A DNA stretch of 64,000 nucleotides, from positions 4,605,628 to 4,669,627 of the forward strand of contig NZ_CP116619.1 in the NCBI RefSeq assembly GCF_030409055.1, in the 5' to 3' direction. Below the pieces are notes generated by a model. That model was not told where the DNA came from. It searched no databases and saw only the letters and a program-made list of their open reading frames with translations. The first letter of the stretch is position 1; the number at the start of each line of letters is the position of its first letter. Both the position numbers and the translations under genes were made by a program. Positions 55,101 through 63,336 of this stretch are shown here, piece by piece. The DNA comes from Trichocoleus desertorum NBK24 (lineage in GTDB: Bacteria; Cyanobacteriota; Cyanobacteriia; FACHB-46).

Positions 55101-55868
55101 GCCGACCCGATTTAACAATTCGCCATAGCTCTCATAACCGCTGCGGTAGGCTCCTGTCTGCTTGCCTCCTTGGAGAACCGCCTCGAAGTTATCCAGAATC
55201 AGCAGACAACGCGAAGCCCGCAACAGCTCTAGCAGGCGAGAGAGTTGGCCACCCAAGCTCTCTGGTAACTTGGTGTCTTGCTGAGCAGACAAAAACTTAA
55301 TTAAGGTCGTGAGTAACTCTGTCAGTGGAGGGGCATCCCGCAGCGATCGCCAAATCAGATAATCAAATTCGCCCTGTAACTGCTCCCCCAGCTTCACGGA
55401 CAAAGCCGTTTTACCAATTCCTCCCATCCCTAAAAGGGTGATGAGACGGCAACGGTCTTGCTGAACCCACTGTTTCAAAGTGCTGAGTTCAGCGGATCGG
55501 CCATAAAAAATCGATACATCGATCGCTTCTCCCCAATCTTGAACAGGCAGCAAGGGGCTAGGAGCGTGAACTGAGGCGCTGGTATCTTTTGGGTCGTTGG
55601 CTGCAAGTTCCTGACGATTGACCTGCGATCGCTTCACCACGGCTTGGACATTGAACTTTGTGACTCTCTCTCCTAAAGCATCCGAGAGGAGCTGCCACAA
55701 CTTAGCGCCTGTGTCTTTGATGTAGCCTTGGTCATAACCAGATTCTTTGGCAATCTCTGCATAGGACCACCCTTCCCAAGCTCGCTTAAAGACAGTCTCC
55801 TGCACCTTATTTAAGTAGCCTTGCTCTAAAATCTGCCCAACAATCGCTAATGCTTCCTCAGCCGTCAT
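52197..55868 (-). CDS. STAND-family NTPase: HTH - NB-ARC - pentapeptide linker - 14 WD40 repeats
   Basis: About 1223 residues; ATG at 55868 has AGG six bases upstream (TTG at 55883 is the alternative). Residues 1-90 resemble a sigma-like HTH domain (YLNKVQETVFKRAWEGWSYAEIAKESG). The NB-ARC domain has Walker A LGMGGIGKTAL (about 150-160) and Walker B CLLILDNFEAVL. A winged-helix/helical part follows, then about three pentapeptides (YDFSGLKIRQAYLQDVNL), then 14 WD40 repeats (about 600-1200), enough for two seven-bladed propellers. Such STAND proteins sense a ligand through the repeats and oligomerise. No known effector domain is visible. Convergent with the GlmS-like gene (9-nt gap). Confidence 0.92.
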   Translation of the reverse strand: MTAEEALAIVGQILEQGYLNKVQETVFKRAWEGWSYAEIAKESGYDQGYIKDTGAKLWQLLSDALGERVTKFNVQAVVKRSQVNRQELAANDPKDTSASVHAPSPLLPVQDWGEAIDVSIFYGRSAELSTLKQWVQQDRCRLITLLGMGGIGKTALSVKLGEQLQGEFDYLIWRSLRDAPPLTELLTTLIKFLSAQQDTKLPESLGGQLSRLLELLRASRCLLILDNFEAVLQGGKQTGAYRSGYESYGELLNRVGEISHQSCLVITSREKPQEIGALEGDLLLVRTLAVSGLEAIAGQEILLAKGLAGSNTDQNHLIEHYRGNPLALKIAATSIQDLFAGDIATFLDQGTGAFNGIATLLSQQFQRLSDIEIQVMYWLAINREPVTPAEISADMVPEISKLRLLQTLESLKWRCLIDTAKTTVGENGPVGFTQQPVVMEYVTEKLTEQVCEEIVTVSPRLLLSHALMKAQAKEYIRESQMRVILKAVMERSLTALRSPQQLEQKLNQLLAYLQHQSPGFVGYGGGNLLNLFRQLETNLAGYDFSGLKIRQAYLQDVNLHQVNFAQAEFIDCAFAATFGGITSVNLDSQGQFLATSDTNGDIHIWRAVDGKQLTACKGHNSWVWAVIFSQDSRFLASCGQDHTVRLWDVETGQCLKTLHGHHSIVTAIAFAPNPAYAEGGAAQILISSSADQSIRIWDIQTGDCLRVLEGHAACVWAVSADASGQTLASAGEDQTIKLWAIATGECFQSFPAHSHWIKAVALSPDGQTIVSGSFDNTVKLWNASTGECLRTLQGHIGTVAAVAFSPNGEMVASGSYDQTVKLWNVPTGECLTTLHKHTNRVWSVAFHPEGHLLASGGDDHTARIWDISTGQCAKTIQGHSNSIYAIALSPDQQWLASGHEDQTLRLWNLNAADGEPPALAISGNSLANPPTKIFRGHTNRIFGVAFTPDGKTLVTGSLDRTLKLWNVQTGECLKTLQGHSSWVWATALSPDGKLVASGSYDHLVKLWDLSSGECLKTLVGHSSSVLSVAFSPDGRWLASGGYEQMIQLWDVATGQCLRSLQAHANRVWSVAFSPDGQLLATGGDDFTIKLWNVATGECEKTLSGHTSPVLAILFHPGSNCLITGSADRTIKIWSLSNDECLNTLSGHQNWVWSLVFDVKRQVLWSGSQDETVKCWQLDTGICAHTLQPPRPYEGMNITGVMGLTEAQKTTLIALGAVTQLLSQ

Positions 55869-56169
55869 TAACCTGCAACTCAAACTGTATTTGCGTAAAT
55901 AAACGGATGCGACACGCTAACTCGCGTCCTCTGCTTTGACGTGCCCCTCAATAACCTTATCCGCAAATTTACGGCTTATCCGACTTTATTTGAACGTTTT
56001 TTAGTTTTTAATTGGAGAAATCAAGGCTGATGTCGCTCAGAATGATACCTTAACCGCTAAAGATTCACGGGATGTGGTTCTCCGCGAACACTGGAACAAC
56101 TCTCAGCAAGCCTCAAATAAGGCGATCGCTTCTCTTATATTTTTCCCAGTTTGATTCTAGAAAAGTAGA

Positions 56170-57096
56170 CTACTGAGCCACCGTAACCTGTTCCTGCCTG
56201 GTTCTTACCTGCTCAGTAAATTGTTGAATTGCTTGCAGATAGCGGCCCTCACCCATAGCGGCGACATCATTGTGTCCTGCATCCTCCACAAACAGAAGTT
56301 GTTTGGGTTCTGAGGCTGCTTGGAATAAAGTGCGGCTCATTTCTGCGGGGACTGTCAAGTCCAAAGTGCCGTGGATAAACAACACGGGCATTTGTAGCGA
56401 TCGCAATTTCTCTAAAGAATTAAACTTTTGCAGCAGTAACAAATCAGTTGGAAATAGACCAAATCCACCCCGGACATCTACCATCCGTCTCATTGAGGTA
56501 AAAGTGCTTTCTACGATCAGCCCAGCCACTTTAGGCTGCTTCACCGCTAAGTCGATCGCGATCGCCCCTCCTAAAGAATGCCCATAGAGAAAAATCTGTT
56601 GAGGTGGAATTTGTCGTGCTTGAGTTAAGTAGTTCCACGCAGTCTGCGTATCCTCATAAACCTGCGCTTCAGTTGGAAAACCGCCTTGACTACGGCCATA
56701 CCCTCGGTAGTCAAAAACAAAAACAGATAGCCCTAATTGATGAAATCGTTGAGATTGAGAAACTGTAGCTCCTACATTCGCACCATTGCCATGTAAGTAA
56801 AAAATCACGCCCTCCTCTGGGTCTGCCGCTGGCATCCACCAGCCATGCAACTGCTCAATTTTGCCTTTAGGAGTCGCAATTGGTATCCAGACATCCTCAT
56901 ACGTGAGTTTTAGAGAGGCAGGGGTGATATCACTAACAGGAGCAGGAAAGAAGATAAAACGATTTTGCCGAAATAGCAGGAAGATGCAGGCCGCTAAGTA
57001 AGCGATCGCCAACCCTCCTCCCAAGACCAATAGTAGCTTTAACAATAGTTTGAACAGCAGGACGAGAGGAGGCATAGTTTTGTAGGTGGGAAGCAA
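56170..57096 (-). CDS. Membrane-anchored alpha/beta hydrolase (ABHD12/Bem46-like)
   Basis: A 308-residue protein (301 from ATG at 57075; TTG at 57096 is the longer start). A long N-terminal helix (LLFKLLLKLLLVLGGGLAIAYLAACIFLLF) anchors it. The hydrolase has the oxyanion region YLHGNGANVG, nucleophile GHSLGGAIA (Ser near 168), the Asp in FIHGTLDLTVP and the His in EDAGHND, so the catalytic triad is complete. The family contains lipases/esterases and uncharacterised proteins. Substrate unknown. Confidence 0.9.
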   Translation of the reverse strand: MLPTYKTMPPLVLLFKLLLKLLLVLGGGLAIAYLAACIFLLFRQNRFIFFPAPVSDITPASLKLTYEDVWIPIATPKGKIEQLHGWWMPAADPEEGVIFYLHGNGANVGATVSQSQRFHQLGLSVFVFDYRGYGRSQGGFPTEAQVYEDTQTAWNYLTQARQIPPQQIFLYGHSLGGAIAIDLAVKQPKVAGLIVESTFTSMRRMVDVRGGFGLFPTDLLLLQKFNSLEKLRSLQMPVLFIHGTLDLTVPAEMSRTLFQAASEPKQLLFVEDAGHNDVAAMGEGRYLQAIQQFTEQVRTRQEQVTVAQ

Positions 57097-57163
57097 TCCT
57101 AGCGCTAGCCGTAACCCTAGCTGAAGTTACTGGAGGCTAGCGCGATTCACTGCGCCACTCTAG

Positions 57164-57400
57164 CTAAATGGAGCGCCGCTTGAACACAAAATAAGATCCT
57201 GCTGCGGCGGTTCCCAAGAGTAGGGTGCTGCCTAAGGCCAGAGGTAGCGTTGTGTCAGGGCTGGATACAGTCTGAGTTACTGTTTCCTGAGCAGAGTGGA
57301 CAGGATCGTGATGAGCTTGGGCAGTGGGAGCTAGCAAATGACTCGCACCTGCTAAAGCGAATGTGAGGGATGAAAGTTGCCAAAATGAGCGTAGTTTCAT
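57164..57400 (-). CDS. Small membrane protein with signal peptide and C-terminal sorting-like tail
   Basis: 78 residues with AAGGAT six bases before ATG. A signal peptide (LRSFWQLSSLTFALAGASHLLAPTAQA) is followed by a short His/Asp-rich and Ser/Thr-rich middle (HHDPVHSAQE). The C-terminus is a transmembrane stretch (LPLALGSTLLLGTAAAGSYFVF) followed by KRRSI. Hydrophobic segment plus basic end resembles C-terminal sorting signals (as in PEP-CTERM-like tails), but no recognised tripartite motif is complete. The His-rich stretch might bind metal. Family unknown. Confidence 0.6.
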   Translation of the reverse strand: MKLRSFWQLSSLTFALAGASHLLAPTAQAHHDPVHSAQETVTQTVSSPDTTLPLALGSTLLLGTAAAGSYFVFKRRSI

Positions 57401-57520
57401 ATATCCTTCCCAAGAGTCTAGAGGTTCTGTCCTTCCCGCAGGAAGACTGAAGGCATGATAACTAGACTCTCGCTGTTCCCTAATGGATCTTTAGAGAGAA
57501 AACAGAGTTGAGGCCCATTG

Positions 57521-57565
57521 AAACCTAACCCCCCAGCCCCACCCCTACTAAGGAGAGCTAGATTT
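57521..57565. repeat. Possible degenerate dispersed repeat
   Basis: AAACCTAACCCCCCAGCCCC at 57521-57540 followed by ACCCCTACTAAGGAGAG. C-rich runs of this type followed by an A/G-rich block recur between genes in many cyanobacteria. No second copy is in the window, so the assignment rests on resemblance only. It lies in the 220-bp gap upstream of gatA's 3' end. Confidence 0.35.
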
Positions 57566-57621
57566 CACAGCTTCTCGCTGTTTTGGAGCAGGGTTGAGAG
57601 AGTTAGTTTAACGTGAGCTGA

Positions 57622-59082
57622 TTAGCTCAACTGTGGTGTTTGCTCATGCCAGGGTGTGGATTGCTCATAAGCGTAAGCGACCTGGAACAAGATATCTTCC
57701 CGGAGCACATTACTAATCATTTGCAAACCAATCGGCATACCGTTCTCATCAAAGCCGCAGGGAACGCTTAAGCCTGGTAAGCCAGCTAAGTTCACTGGAA
57801 TGGTCATCAAGTCAGAGAGGTACATGCTGAGGGGATCAGCCGTTTTCTCGCCCGCCTTAAATGCCGTTGAGGGAGCCGTAGGGCAGACCAACAGATCCAC
57901 TTGTTCAAACGCTCGCTCAAAGTCTTGCTTGATCAAGGTGCGAACTTTTTGCGCCTTCAGGTAATAAGCGTCATAGTATCCGGCAGACAAAGCGTAGGTG
58001 CCAATCATAATTCGGCGTTTCACCTCAGCCCCAAATCCTTGAGCGCGGGTTTGGGTATACATTGCCAGAATGTTGTCGGGGTCTTCCGAACGGAATCCAT
58101 ACTTCACGCCATCGTAGCGAGCCAGGTTAGCGGACGCTTCGGAGGGCGCAATGATGTAATAAGTGGGCAAACCGTAGCGGAAGCTAGGACAAGAAATTAC
58201 TTGAATTTCTGCACCCAAATCCTGAAGCTGTTGAATTGCTTTGGTGACTGCTGCTTCTACGACTGGATCAAGCCCTTCTCCAAACGTTTCTTGAATGACC
58301 CCAATTTTGCGCCGACCTCTGGGTTTGAGATCAGGCTTGAGGAATTTTGAGTAGTCTGGGATTTCTACGTTAAGGCTGGTCGAGTCTTTGGCATCGTAGC
58401 CCGCGATCGCCTGCAACAAAACTGCTGCATCTTCTACAGTTCGACCAAATGGCCCAATTTGATCCAGCGAAGAAGCATAAGCGACCAAGCCATAACGGGA
58501 AACTAGGCCATACGTTGGCTTCAGACCCACCACACCACAGAAAGAAGCGGGTTGCCGAATTGATCCTCCCGTATCCGATCCCAAAGCGACTACGCATTCT
58601 TTAGCCGCAACCGCTGCCGCCGAGCCACCCGACGAACCACCGGGTACCCGCTCTAGATCCCAAGGATTCGCGGTGACTTGATAAGCGGAGTTCTCGGTGG
58701 AGCTACCCATCGCAAACTCATCTAGGTTGGTTTTACCCACCATCACAGCCCCGGCAGCAGCTAGCTTCTGGGTCACTGTTGACTCGTAGGGCGGCACAAA
58801 GTTTTCTAAAATGCGAGAACCGCAGGTTGTGGGAATGCCTTGGGTACAAAGATTGTCTTTAATACCTACGGGGATACCTGCTAATAGTCCGATTTCTTCC
58901 CCTGCCGCAATTTTGGCATCGACTTGCCTTGCTTGCTCTAGCGCCCGATCTGCCGTGACGCATAGAAAGCTATGCAATTTCGGCTCCAGGGCTTGAATGC
59001 GCTCTAGAGCGTCTTGAGTAATTTCCACAGCCGAGCGCTCTTTGCTGACAAGCTGTTGATGCAACTCGCGGATGGATGCCAT
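57622..59082 (-). CDS. gatA: Aspartyl/glutamyl-tRNA amidotransferase subunit A
   Basis: 486 residues from ATG at 59082 ([17 protein letters not shown]), with GAGG seven bases upstream; the frame extends ten codons more. The amidase signature is complete: catalytic Lys in PVGIKDN, the serine cluster [13 protein letters not shown] and the nucleophile Ser in [11 protein letters not shown]. It releases ammonia from glutamine and passes it to GatB to convert Glu-tRNA-Gln to Gln-tRNA-Gln. Cyanobacteria lack GlnRS, so this is essential. gatB and gatC are not in the window. A 6-bp inverted repeat (TGAGCT/AGCTCA) spans its stop codon. Confidence 0.97.
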   Translation of the reverse strand: MASIRELHQQLVSKERSAVEITQDALERIQALEPKLHSFLCVTADRALEQARQVDAKIAAGEEIGLLAGIPVGIKDNLCTQGIPTTCGSRILENFVPPYESTVTQKLAAAGAVMVGKTNLDEFAMGSSTENSAYQVTANPWDLERVPGGSSGGSAAAVAAKECVVALGSDTGGSIRQPASFCGVVGLKPTYGLVSRYGLVAYASSLDQIGPFGRTVEDAAVLLQAIAGYDAKDSTSLNVEIPDYSKFLKPDLKPRGRRKIGVIQETFGEGLDPVVEAAVTKAIQQLQDLGAEIQVISCPSFRYGLPTYYIIAPSEASANLARYDGVKYGFRSEDPDNILAMYTQTRAQGFGAEVKRRIMIGTYALSAGYYDAYYLKAQKVRTLIKQDFERAFEQVDLLVCPTAPSTAFKAGEKTADPLSMYLSDLMTIPVNLAGLPGLSVPCGFDENGMPIGLQMISNVLREDILFQVAYAYEQSTPWHEQTPQLS

Positions 59083-59220
59083 GCAGCGACCTCTTCCTGA
59101 CTCAAAGTCCAAAACTTTAGTATACGTTTCTGCAAATACACCTTATCTGTTTAACCGAATAAAGTTCTGGTCAGTCACTATGGAAACTAAGCAGTTAGGT
59201 GATCAACGTATCAGTAGTGA

Positions 59221-59844
59221 ATGACTCAAGCGCAGAAACGCCAGATCAGGTCGAGGCGATCGCCATTGAGCTTGTGGGGGCAATGGACCTTAGCCCATGC
59301 GATTGGCGGAGGCATTGTGGGCGCTTTGGAAGGAGGACAATTCCAATTTTTTGCCACCTTGGTTTTAACAGGCTGCATTTTGGGCATTGCTCAGTGGTTA
59401 GTGCTCCGGCGGGAAATACGACAAGCTAGCGGATGGATTTTAGCCAGTACTCTAGGGTGGTGGTTGGGGGTCAATCTCAGGATCGGCAGCAGTGGGGTAC
59501 TAGATCCCATCGTGAATTGGCTGTTCAGTACGGGTGCTTTGTGGGAAACTTTCTGGCTGAATCTGGTGAAGCAGCCTGTCACTGCGATCGCCCTTGGGGG
59601 AGCACAATGGCTAGTGCTACGGCGGCAGTTCCCACGAGCGGGCTGGTGGATTGTGGGTAGCGCTGTTGGAGGGGCAGTTAATGGAGCCTTCAGTGCGGTT
59701 CTCTGTGCTGCCGCTTGTCAACCTGTCAGCCGTTTCGGAGGTGCTGTCCTTTCTACTGCAATGACCTATGGTGTGGGTTGGGCAGGCGCAGGAGCCGTTA
59801 CAGGTTTGGTGTTGATGTGGCTGCGGCAAAATCGCCAAAATTGA
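59221..59844 (+). CDS. Membrane protein with internal duplication, unknown function
   Basis: A 207-residue hydrophobic protein with about five membrane segments. The phrase QWLVLRR appears twice (near residues 59 and 129), each followed by a similar GW(I/W) helix, so the protein contains two related halves. Both halves begin with Gly-rich helices (GGGIVGALEGG; GGAQWL). I do not know a named family, although QWLVLR repeats occur in other cyanobacterial membrane proteins. It is transcribed with the following hydrolase gene, whose ribosome site overlaps this gene's stop codon (TGAGGA). Confidence 0.78.
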   Translation: MTQAQKRQIRSRRSPLSLWGQWTLAHAIGGGIVGALEGGQFQFFATLVLTGCILGIAQWLVLRREIRQASGWILASTLGWWLGVNLRIGSSGVLDPIVNWLFSTGALWETFWLNLVKQPVTAIALGGAQWLVLRRQFPRAGWWIVGSAVGGAVNGAFSAVLCAAACQPVSRFGGAVLSTAMTYGVGWAGAGAVTGLVLMWLRQNRQN

Positions 59845-59853
59845 GGAATCAAA

Positions 59854-60711
59854 ATGCAATCGCAAAATTCGAGTTTCGATCGCGCTACTCAAGCGGTACG
59901 TTTACAGGTTCAGAGACAGGGGGAAGGGTTTCCGATTCTTTGTCTGCACGGACATCCGGGATCGGGCAGTAGTTTATCGGTCTTTACCAATCATTTATCG
60001 CAGCGTTTCCAGACGATCGCGCCTGATTTGCGGGGGTATGGCAACAGCCCTGCTCAGCAAGCCTTTGAGATGGAAGATCATCTGCTGGATCTAGAAGCAG
60101 TGCTCGATCGCTATCAAGTTTCGCGTTGCTTAGTTTTAGGCTGGTCGCTGGGGGGCATTTTAGCAATGGAACTGGCCCTGAAATTCCCTGAACGGGTCAG
60201 CGGCTTAATCCTGGTTGCAACTGCGGCTCGGCCACGCGGCAACCACCCACCCATTAGTTGGCAGGACAATTTCTATACAGGGTTGGCATCAATCGTCAAT
60301 CGCCTTTCCCCTGGCTGGCAGTGGAATATTGAGGCGTTTGGCAAGCGATCGCTCTACCGCTACCTAATTCAGCAGCACACCGCGATCGCCTACCAATATC
60401 TAGCGGATGAAGCTCTTGTGGCTTATCTAAAAACTTCACGAGAAGCTACCCAAGCTCTGACAGCCGCTTTGAGAAAAGACTATAACCGCTTGGCCGATCT
60501 AGCTCAAATTACTTGCCCCAGCTTAGTGCTAGCGGGTGCTGAAGACCGTCACATCACGGCCCAATCTAGTTGGGAAACGGCTCAGCACCTCCAACACAGT
60601 GAATGGCATTGCTACCCGAATACAGCTCACCTGTTTCCGTGGGAGATTCCTGATCAAGTACGAAAAGATATTGATCAGTGGCTCTCCCTGTATCCGGAAG
60701 CTGTGAAATGA
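59854..60711 (+). CDS. Alpha/beta hydrolase
   Basis: A 285-residue serine hydrolase. The substrate loop HGHPGSGSS is followed by nucleophile LGWSLGG (Ser near 101). The acid Asp is in AGAEDRHIT and the His in NTAHLFPWE, so the triad is complete. The start ATG at 59854 is preceded by GAGGAA, nine bases after the upstream stop, which implies translational coupling. The family includes esterases, haloalkane dehalogenases and C-C hydrolases; nothing in the sequence fixes the substrate. Cytoplasmic, no signal peptide. Confidence 0.9.
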   Translation: MQSQNSSFDRATQAVRLQVQRQGEGFPILCLHGHPGSGSSLSVFTNHLSQRFQTIAPDLRGYGNSPAQQAFEMEDHLLDLEAVLDRYQVSRCLVLGWSLGGILAMELALKFPERVSGLILVATAARPRGNHPPISWQDNFYTGLASIVNRLSPGWQWNIEAFGKRSLYRYLIQQHTAIAYQYLADEALVAYLKTSREATQALTAALRKDYNRLADLAQITCPSLVLAGAEDRHITAQSSWETAQHLQHSEWHCYPNTAHLFPWEIPDQVRKDIDQWLSLYPEAVK

Positions 60712-60788
60712 ATTGAACTCTTATTCTTAGCAGACCTCAAGGGTAGCCACAGGTTTAAAGGCAATCTTGAGCGTGACGAATCACACTC

Positions 60789-61073
60789 CTAAAATTGACC
60801 GCTAAGAATCCGAGACTTTCCCAGAGGAAGCTTTACCTCCAAGTCATCGGCGATCGTCAGGTCGGCAGGAGGCTTGCAGCGTTTTATTGAAACGCGAATT
60901 CCTTGAGCACCTTCTTGCTCCAAATCTTCAACGTAACCAGATTTGGCAGCTTGAGCCTCTTGAGAACTGAGGAATGGCCCAAAATAGTAAGTACACCGAG
61001 GTTTGTCGGTCACTATCTCAACCCAAAAAGCGAGCCCAAGAGTCTCTAGAAGACTGATCAAAACTTCTTTCAT
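60789..61073 (-). CDS. DUF1816 protein
   Basis: A 94-residue protein. The diagnostic stretch is FWVEIVTDKPRCTYYFGPFLSSQEA followed by GYVEDLEQEGAQGI, which matches the cyanobacterial DUF1816 family of small (~90-100 residue) proteins. The first helix (LISLLETLGLAF) is hydrophobic but short. Members of unknown function are sometimes linked to phycobilisome or photosynthetic genes; no such gene is near. It lies between two minus-strand genes and is probably monocistronic. Confidence 0.85.
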   Translation of the reverse strand: MKEVLISLLETLGLAFWVEIVTDKPRCTYYFGPFLSSQEAQAAKSGYVEDLEQEGAQGIRVSIKRCKPPADLTIADDLEVKLPLGKSRILSGQF

Positions 61074-61141
61074 GATTCTTTTTCTTTGCCGATTACCAAC
61101 GTTTTACGGGGTGCTACGCGGGCTTCTACCATCGTTATTAT

Positions 61142-62584
61142 TCACACTTTGTTATACTCTGTTGCATTTCTTTTTTCAATTCCTTCTTTATTAGGCAAAT
61201 TCGCGAAATCGAAGGAAGTTCCATGCCGCTGTCGGTAAATTTCATAGAGCACCATGCCTGCGGCTACAGAAGCATTGAGGCTAGGAGTTTTTCCGGCTAG
61301 GGGAATTGAGACTAAAACATCACAACACCGCTGCACCGCCAAACTTAAACCTTCCCCTTCTGAACCAATAACCAACACGATCGGGCCAGAAAACTTCACC
61401 GCTGGAATAGGCTGACTAGCCTCAGCAGCAGTACCGTAAATCCAGAATTCCGCAGTTTTAAGTTCTTCTAGAGCACGGGCCAGATTCACTACCCTAGAAA
61501 CTGGAAATGTTTCTAAAGCGCCTGCTGCTACTTTCTTCACAGTCGAGGTGATGCCCGAAGCTCGGCGTTGCGGGATCACTAAGCCTTGTGCTCCTAGGGC
61601 TTCTGCCGTCCGAATAATGGCTCCCAAATTGTGGGGATCTGTAATGCCATCTGCTACAACCAACAAGGGTTGAGTCGTTGCGGCTTTGGCTCGGTCGATC
61701 AAATCGCCTAACTCTACATACTCATAAGGTGCTACCTGGGCAACGACACCTTGATGATTTGCCCCCGGAACTAGGTAGCTGAGGCGTTGTGGCTCTACTT
61801 CATCAATAACGGTGCCGTTGGCTTTTGCTTGCAGTAGGACTGTATGAAAACGGGGGTCGTAGCGCAATCGGGGAGTAATCCAAATCCGATTGAGTTGGCG
61901 CTGGTTTTCCAGTGCTGCCAGCACTGGGTGCCGACCATAGATCAAGTCGTTCTCTTCCGACTCAGTATCAGGTCTGGTTGAGGTCTCGCCAGTGCCGCGA
62001 TCGCGCCCTTCAAAGCTCCGCTCACGTCCTCCAAAGTTGCGGTCACGCCCTTCAAAGCTACGCCCGCGGCTCTCATTACGATCGCGACCCTCTGTACCTC
62101 GATTGCGATCTCCAAAGTTGCGATCGGATCTTTCCTTGCGCTCACTGCTTGCAAAATTACGATCGGGTCTTTCCTTGCGCTCACCACCTGCAAAGTTGCG
62201 ATCGCGACCCTCTGTACCTCGATTGCGATCTCCAAAGCTGCGATCAGGTCTTTCACTGCGTTGGGGTTTTTCCCCGCGATCGCGGCTTTCAAAATTGCGG
62301 TTAGGCTGATCTGAACGTTGCCGAGGCGGTTTAAAGTCGCCACCTACCGAGGGTCTAGCTCTAGGTTCTGATCTGTCTGCGCCTCTGCGATCGAGGTCTT
62401 TTCCGACAGGGCGATCGCTAGCTGGTTTTGCACGCAAACGAGGACTCTGGCTGCGAGAGGCATCCTTCGGGGTCGGTCGGCGGCTCTTGTCTCCTGGCTT
62501 GTCTCTTGAGGGGCCTTGAGACTGGGAACCCTTGCCCTCATCGGCTCTACCCCGGTCTTTAGAGTAATTCTTCTTGGCAGCCAT
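61142..62584 (-). CDS. rlmB: 23S rRNA 2'-O-methyltransferase (RlmB/TrmH family) with long Arg/Asp-rich N-terminal extension
   Basis: A 480-residue protein. The C-terminal ~265 residues are a normal SpoU methyltransferase: substrate-binding domain ([15 protein letters not shown]), motif 1 [18 protein letters not shown], motif 2 [12 protein letters not shown] and motif 3 [16 protein letters not shown]. It methylates G2251 of 23S rRNA (E. coli numbering). The N-terminal ~212 residues are disordered and highly charged, with repeats such as [13 protein letters not shown] and [13 protein letters not shown] 38-bp exact repeat with 120-bp period within it suggests recent duplication. The extension probably binds RNA. 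Confidence 0.93.
   Translation of the reverse strand: MAAKKNYSKDRGRADEGKGSQSQGPSRDKPGDKSRRPTPKDASRSQSPRLRAKPASDRPVGKDLDRRGADRSEPRARPSVGGDFKPPRQRSDQPNRNFESRDRGEKPQRSERPDRSFGDRNRGTEGRDRNFAGGERKERPDRNFASSERKERSDRNFGDRNRGTEGRDRNESRGRSFEGRDRNFGGRERSFEGRDRGTGETSTRPDTESEENDLIYGRHPVLAALENQRQLNRIWITPRLRYDPRFHTVLLQAKANGTVIDEVEPQRLSYLVPGANHQGVVAQVAPYEYVELGDLIDRAKAATTQPLLVVADGITDPHNLGAIIRTAEALGAQGLVIPQRRASGITSTVKKVAAGALETFPVSRVVNLARALEELKTAEFWIYGTAAEASQPIPAVKFSGPIVLVIGSEGEGLSLAVQRCCDVLVSIPLAGKTPSLNASVAAGMVLYEIYRQRHGTSFDFANLPNKEGIEKRNATEYNKV
62080..62237. repeat. 120-bp period internal duplication in rlmB
   Basis: A 38-bp sequence at 62080-62117 is repeated exactly at 62200-62237, a period of 120 bp (40 codons). 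Sequence between them is also similar. It encodes the Arg/Asp/Gly repeat part of the methyltransferase extension, so the extension grew by in-frame tandem duplication. Confidence 0.85.
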
Positions 62585-62676
62585 ATTATTCTCTCAATAC
62601 TTTGAAAATTTATATTCTGGAGCTTTACTTTAAAGTTCCCCTAGAGTCTGGGCTCATTATCTTGACCGAGGGGGAG

Positions 62677-63150
62677 CTACTCCTCTAGCGTTGGGTCTAG
62701 TTTCAATTGAGCCAGCAAGTAAGCCAAGCGTTGAGGATTAGTGAGGTACAAATAGCCCATTAACGCTTCCAAACTGGTTGCTTGCTGATAAATTCCTGGA
62801 TCAACTCGCTTAGGTCGCCCAGAAGCAGCGTTACGTCCTCGTCGCAGGATTTCTAACTCTTCGCTGGTCAGTAAAGCCTCTAGCGATCGCAGATGTTGAG
62901 CCTGGCTTTCTGCTCTAACCTGTGCCACGACTCGATGATGATAGCTTTGTAAGCGCTGCGGGGGGACAAGATATAAAGCGCGAATATACAGTTCGTAAAC
63001 TGCATCTCCTAGATAGGCTAACGCCCCAGGAGAAATGCCTTTCATTTGTGCGGCTGACAGTGCGATAACGGGCAGAAGGTTAACTGGGCTAGCCATGTCT
63101 TGAGCTGCCTGAGCATCCAAAATTTCTACGCAATCTTCCTCTGCTTTCAC
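62677..63150 (-). CDS. mrnC: Mini-ribonuclease III
   Basis: A 157-residue protein with the RNase III catalytic core but no double-stranded-RNA-binding domain, as in Mini-III. GALAYLGDAVYELYIRALYL contains the catalytic Asp (GDAVYE), and TSLEALMGYLYL contains the second acidic residue. It trims the ends of the 23S rRNA precursor. The start is uncertain: GTG at 63150, or ATG at 63096 (MASPVNLLPVIAL). It lies directly beside rlmB on the same strand, another 23S rRNA maturation gene. Confidence 0.92.
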   Translation of the reverse strand: MKAEEDCVEILDAQAAQDMASPVNLLPVIALSAAQMKGISPGALAYLGDAVYELYIRALYLVPPQRLQSYHHRVVAQVRAESQAQHLRSLEALLTSEELEILRRGRNAASGRPKRVDPGIYQQATSLEALMGYLYLTNPQRLAYLLAQLKLDPTLEE

Positions 63151-63256
63151 AGACAGCTTCTACCTTGTCAGTTGGATTCTTTGAATTCTACGGAAGCGCT
63201 ATCTCCCATCATAAGTCTCATCAGTTAGCCCATTGATCTGCTGTAGCACTGTCAGT

Positions 63257-63288
63257 TTCTCAGAATGACAAGTTCTCAGAATGACAAG
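63257..63288. repeat. Perfect 2 x 16 bp tandem duplication in intergenic DNA
   Basis: TTCTCAGAATGACAAG occurs at 63257-63272 and, adjacent, at 63273-63288. It lies about 50 nt beyond the STAS gene's stop codon, next to a hairpin. Confidence 0.95.
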
Positions 63289-63313
63289 CTATCCAGTTAA
63301 GTCTGGATAGCTT
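63286..63313 (-). terminator. Hairpin downstream of the STAS gene, possible terminator
   Basis: AAGCTATCCA (63286-63295) and TGGATAGCTT (63304-63313) form a perfect 10-bp stem with an 8-nt loop, 24 nt after the STAS stop. No T-run follows, so it may instead protect the 3' end of the transcript. Confidence 0.55.
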
Positions 63314-63336
63314 GGTGGCATGACTTTCTGCATGAG

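Noticed and set aside
61912-62343. Long overlapping frames in the Arg-rich part of rlmB
   Set aside because: Low-complexity repeat DNA reads open in several frames; the rlmB frame alone continues into a real methyltransferase.
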